A DNA stretch of 64,000 nucleotides from Melitaea cinxia (taxonomy: Eukaryota > Arthropoda > Insecta > Lepidoptera > Nymphalidae): positions 14,010,001-14,074,000 of the forward strand of contig NC_059414.1 of the NCBI RefSeq assembly GCF_905220565.1, written 5' to 3'. The notes under the pieces are model-generated. The model saw nothing but the letters and a program-made list of their open reading frames with translations, did no database searches and was not told where the DNA came from. Below are positions 59,556 through 64,000 of the stretch, in pieces (positions within the stretch are counted from its first letter, which is position 1; every line of letters starts with the position of its first letter). A program made the position numbers and the translations under genes.

Positions 59556-60554
59556 CTGATGGAGTCATTATTCATTTATGTTATAGGCTTTAATTCTATA
59601 ACATTGTCTTTATTTTTTGTAATTAAAAAAAATTGGTTGCCTGTAAAGTAGGTATACGGGCGAAAGTTTTACGTGACAACGACTTTGAGTGGTAAAATAA
59701 TTTTAATGTGAATATTCATTCGTATAGTAGGAAGAAGGATGAAATAATAGTAACAATTTAAAACATTTATTTATACAAAGAATTATATTTAAAACATTAA
59801 TTTATACAAAGAATCTCGCACTGAATTTCATTCACTTTTTATGTCTGTCTCTCTCGCTCTTAGGCGGGCTAACCATGCCCGAGTGGAAGGGACGCGTGCC
59901 TCTCACTCGCTCTCATTGTGAGCGCATAACGTGAGCGGAGCGTAACGCAGTTTCTTGAAGTGTCACCCGGCAAACCAATTTATAAGACGTTGTCACGTCA
60001 ACAAACGTACTAGTAGATAGAAGATTTAAATGTGGCCTATTTCCGTTATTTTATATATAAACATATAAATATAAATTAGGAATAATCCCTGTGGAATACC
60101 CATTTTTATAAGTTCAATTAATTTTGAATTTTATAATTTTTGATGAGAATATTTCGAAGGATATTCTCATTGTTAACTACCAAATGTTCAAGTACAAACA
60201 ATATTGACGTGTCACAAGTGAATCATAACAAGTCAAGAAATATTAGAACAATTCTCGTTAATTCATTGTATCAACATAAAATACAATTGTTACATTTATA
60301 ACGAAGTAGAGTAAACAATTAGGTACGACTACTACCAACGCTTATTGAACGCTGTCATATTTTGTCTGAGCACCGTAATAACGCCAAACGCGCGTGAGAG
60401 TCGATCGGTCCAAAATTAGTATTCAATAAATTAATACAATTTTAGTATCGACTAGGGATGTGACATGTTGTAAAAAATAGATTTTATTAATCGATTTTTT
60501 TAATAAATCGAGTACTGAATAATTCGATGAATGTTCACAATAACAATTAGATAT

Positions 60555-61265
60555 CTATACTAATATTATAAAGCTGAACTCTGAAGCGTTTGTTTGTTTA
60601 ACGTGCTAATCTCAGGAAATGCTGGGTCGAATTGAATAAGTATTTTTATTTTGACTAGTTCACTTACCGAGGAAGGCAAGTAATACCACGCTACCACGAA
60701 TAGAATGAGCATACATGATAAATTACTACGAAAACAGAAAAATATTTTTTTAATAGCCTTCGTTCCATACGCTGCGTAAAGGGTTAAAGCTACACTAAAA
60801 CTATGAATCACAGAATTGATTGCAATTAAAAGTTTAAAAAAAAATCCGCGATGGCATATTACGGCTATCAAGTATCTTTTTATGGTAATCAAGTTTTTTA
60901 TGAAATAATGCACTATTTGCGATAGTGGTTTTATAGAAATGATATAAATCGGATAAGGATCCGCATAAATACGTTATTCATCACAAATATTTATTATTGA
61001 ACAAAATTGTCCTTGACATCATTAGATTTCAATGAATACCTTAGAAGATATCACAGAGTTTAAATAACTCTGCAACGACTTAATGATCACAGAAAATGAA
61101 AATAGATTTTATTGCATTATTTAATACTAATGCATATGAAACCTTGCGAACGAAAATAACTTCATCAACAAGGCAATATAATAAAGATAAACTTTGTCTT
61201 TTGTAGCGTTTATCATATTTTTTCCTCGAACTCACGCGAGTAAAACCACAGGGGATAGCTAGTTG
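60555..61265. mobile_element. Transposon remnant with '...tagctagt' end
   Basis: Left end atctatactaatattataaa + gctgaactc; right end aaccacaggggatagctagt. AT-rich interior, no meaningful ORF. Confidence 0.5.
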
Positions 61266-61714
61266 TATAATAAACAATCGATTAATTTTAAATCGTTTTT
61301 TCGTATTTCGATAACTCATTTAATAAGGTGGATCACATCCCTATTATCGACCAGAAGCGGTCGTATCCTCGTCTTTATTTCCTTATAACCAATAATACCA
61401 TATCCATTGAGATCCGCGGATGGCGTTCTCTGACCATTTATTGTTTACGTCCGCCATATTGTCGACGCCATCTTCGGTGAGGTGTTATTAGTTATTTTGG
61501 CGCGAATATGCATCGCACTGACCTACGCAATAACAAAAACTTGACATAAATGTATAAAATGATAAAATTATTGATTTAACTAATAGTTCTTAATTCTTAT
61601 GGACTCGTAAAAAGTATGACAGGCCAAATGTCACTTTATATTTCATAGCAAACCTTATTTGTTTAATGTTATGTTCAAAATAAGAAAGAGGTATATGAAT
61701 AAACTTGAAGGCTG

Positions 61715-62035
61715 TTCAATTTATCTGAGCAGGAAATATTCTGCTCAAAATCTGGAGTAGCCCTACTGGGGTAGTACTTCAAACTTACAGAAGATCACAG
61801 GTAAATAATACTGCTTTCAAGCAGTGTTGTGTTCCTGTGGTGAGTGAAGTGACTACCGTGCCTCCGAAAACACGTTAAGCTGTTTGTCCCGGTTATTATC
61901 ATAAACAAATAATAATATTCATAGTGGGAATATACCCGCCAACTCGCAGTGGAGCAGCGTGGTGGATTGAGCTCAATCCCTACTCCTACATGGATAGAGG
62001 CATATGCCCAGCAGTGGGATGTCACTGGCTAAATT
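61715..62035 (+). mobile_element. Chimeric family A / family B SINE
   Basis: A family A 5' part (gagcaggaaatattctgctc to gtgttcctgtggtgag) runs straight into a family B 3' part (gtgcctccgaaaacacgtta to gcccagcagtgggatgtcac). The switch is at about 61855. Confidence 0.65.
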
Positions 62036-62169
62036 AATTAATCAATCATTTTACTCCCTTAGGAACGTAACCTTATTACCAAAAATCCATAGAACTTCAC
62101 ACTATCCTTCACTTTGGAACCGTAGGATTAGATTATTAATACATAGCAAGTAAGTGTATATATAAACCT

Positions 62170-62834
62170 ACCTTGCCTAGTTTCAATTCACTGGAAGTTC
62201 GCCGTACATTAAAAGATCAAATCTTTCTGTATAAACTAGTCAATAATGTTGTCGATAGTCCTTATTTACAGTTGTTTGAACTTTAATCTCCCAAAATTTT
62301 TTAAACGTAAAAATGATCTTTTTTTTTATTTGCCCAATACTAGAACTAAATATGCCCAAAATGATTTTATTCGTCGTTCCTGCAATATATATAATAAAAA
62401 TTTTTATAACGCTGATATATTCTCATGTTCGTTATTAAGTTTTAGACGTAACATTAATCAATTAATGAATCAATGAATTTAATTATTTTATGTTTTATTT
62501 GCTTTTTATTATTTTTTTGATTTTCATTTTATTTATTAACATTTTCAATTGTTAAGTTACTCAATTTTGTGTTTTAATTCTAAATTAATTTATTTTTATT
62601 TAAATTATAATTTGATCTTAATTTGATTTTAATTTTAATTTTATTTTGATTTTAATTTAATTTTGATTTTGTATTTGTATTTTATTTTTTGTTTTCGATA
62701 TTTTATTTCTAATTATAAATTTTTTTGCGCTCTGCTTACTGTGTTAGTTGTTAGTGGAAACTTAACTGGTATATGCACTATCTTGTTGATGTTCTTTTTT
62801 ACTTTGTGTTATATTTTACTGTTTGTTTCCCAAA

Positions 62835-62865
<31 letters not shown>

Positions 62866-62872
62866 AAACATA
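62170..62872 (+). mobile_element. LINE 3' end with ORF2 C terminus and (AAAT)n tail
   Basis: LPSFNSLEVRRTLKDQIFLY then, after one frameshift near 62285, LPNTRTKYAQNDFIRRSCN and ADIFSCSLLSFRRNI to a TGA at ~62474. This is the Jockey/CR1-like C-terminal pattern. The 3'UTR ends in an aaataaataaat tail (62838-62870). Confidence 0.7.
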
Positions 62873-64000
62873 GATCATAAAAATAATAATGATAATAATA
62901 ATTAAGGTAAGGTGCAATATAACAAAATAAATAAAAAAATTAAATAAAAATAAAAATAACAATATTTAAAAAAAAGCGAAAAAAATTATCTATATCTTTT
63001 TGCGTGTAAGATATCAATTAAGTTAGCGTAATTTTGGTCGGTGGACTCACGTCTGCATTATGGACACTAAGATAGAATAATTTGTAAGCTGCAGTAGTGT
63101 AGGTACCAAGTGACGATTAATAACAAAAATAAAAATTGGAGTAACAAAAGCACAGACATTGTAAGTCTGTGGAAATATCTTTAAAAGTATTAAAAAAAAA
63201 AACATTAAACGGAACCATTTATACCGTAGGAGTTCAACTCGAACTTTACCATTGTGTACTTAATACCTACTCTATTGCACAATATACAAAATACATGTAT
63301 TACAATATGGCAAGATTATTGCGAAAATCGTCCTCTTTAAGCCCTTTAGACCTTAGAACCTAGGTACTAAATTATTTGACGCGTACAGAAACAAGCTTTA
63401 GTGTTCTAGTCGTGAAACCGTTCAATATAAAATTGTTATTAAAACCAGTAATATAACCTTTTTAATGAAGCAATTGAAAAAAAAATTAACCTTTTTAATG
63501 ACGCAATTGAAAAAAATATTATAAAAGATATATAGTTCTTAAATTGACATTTCTAAAGCGTGATTGATACGTTCTTGACTATAGTTTTTGATTTTGATTT
63601 TTAAGTATTTAGTCGTTCTGGTCGCAAGTTTTTGTTTCTGGTCTGGCTAAACTTTCTTGTTGGTCTCCAACGGTGCCAACAAAACTGGCAATTATGAACT
63701 TACCCGTCAAAGAGCAATGGAGCAGTATAGTGGATTTATCTCCAGGCAGTGCCTTATTGACAGGCTGACTCAATTTTCGTTTTCAAAATCATTCTCACCA
63801 AAATAATCAACATTTTTTTCGTAATCAAAAAAGGTACAAAAAAAATTATTAACAATACACTAGCGAGATAATGACACGTATATGTTTTAAAATTATCATA
63901 ATAGTATAGATCGGTTTGACACATTAAGAATAATTATAGTGTAGTTGACTCCTACACCAGTGATTCAAGTGAATCTTCCGCGAACAAAAAAATGTACAAA
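62873..64000. other. AT-rich DNA to the window end
   Basis: A direct repeat of aacctttttaatga.gcaattgaaaaa occurs at ~63455-63480 and ~63489-63515. No gene signal. Confidence 0.5.

Noticed and set aside
60566..60913. 115-codon open frame on the minus strand
   Set aside because: Lies within a transposon remnant with typical ends; hydrophobic stretches come from AT-rich codons; no domain.

Overview
The window reads as nuclear DNA of an insect, most probably a moth or butterfly. Genes are broken into short exons with GT-AG introns, GC-rich exons sit in AT-rich DNA, and the intronic and intergenic DNA is packed with repeats of a lepidopteran kind: tRNA-headed SINEs, LINE tails reading like a 'cagcagtggactg' 3' end, a (TCTG)n-centred element, small inverted-repeat elements and a BEL/Pao retrotransposon. 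There is no bacterial-style gene organisation, operon or CRISPR array.

From about 1.9 to 25.3 kb the + strand carries the C-terminal two thirds of a transketolase gene (Tkt): nine exons in perfect phase giving 427 residues; the N-terminal ~200 residues lie left of the window. The introns hold nested SINEs (2.6-4.1 kb), a 1.2-kb TTAA-flanked inverted-repeat element (4.4-5.6 kb), an intact BEL/Pao element with near-identical LTRs (9.8-16.1 kb, minus strand), and a (TCTG)n element (22.6-23.5 kb). The most unusual trait is that three Tkt exons have spawned tandem arrays from their 3' edge: 15 units of ~130 bp at exon 4, 28 extra apparently identical 104-bp units at exon 5, and a smaller set at the stop codon/3'UTR.

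Converging on Tkt from the right is a minus-strand gene for an unrecognised basic nuclear-type protein: a large last exon (29.7-31.7 kb), a 70-nt exon (32.7 kb) and one or two possible first exons in a CpG-rich promoter region (46.3-47.1 kb). Its 14-kb first intron contains, on the + strand, a probable tiny two-exon gene with a promoter-like GC-rich first exon (34.9 kb), a small-ORF second exon (38.9 kb) ending in a hydrophobic segment, and an AATAAA signal.

From 47 to 64 kb no convincing host protein gene was found. It is repeat-rich intergenic or intronic DNA with one well-formed tRNA-Asp(GUC) gene (54.1 kb), several inverted-repeat elements, SINEs, LINE remnants and a small GC-rich open patch at 56.6 kb that may be an orphan exon.
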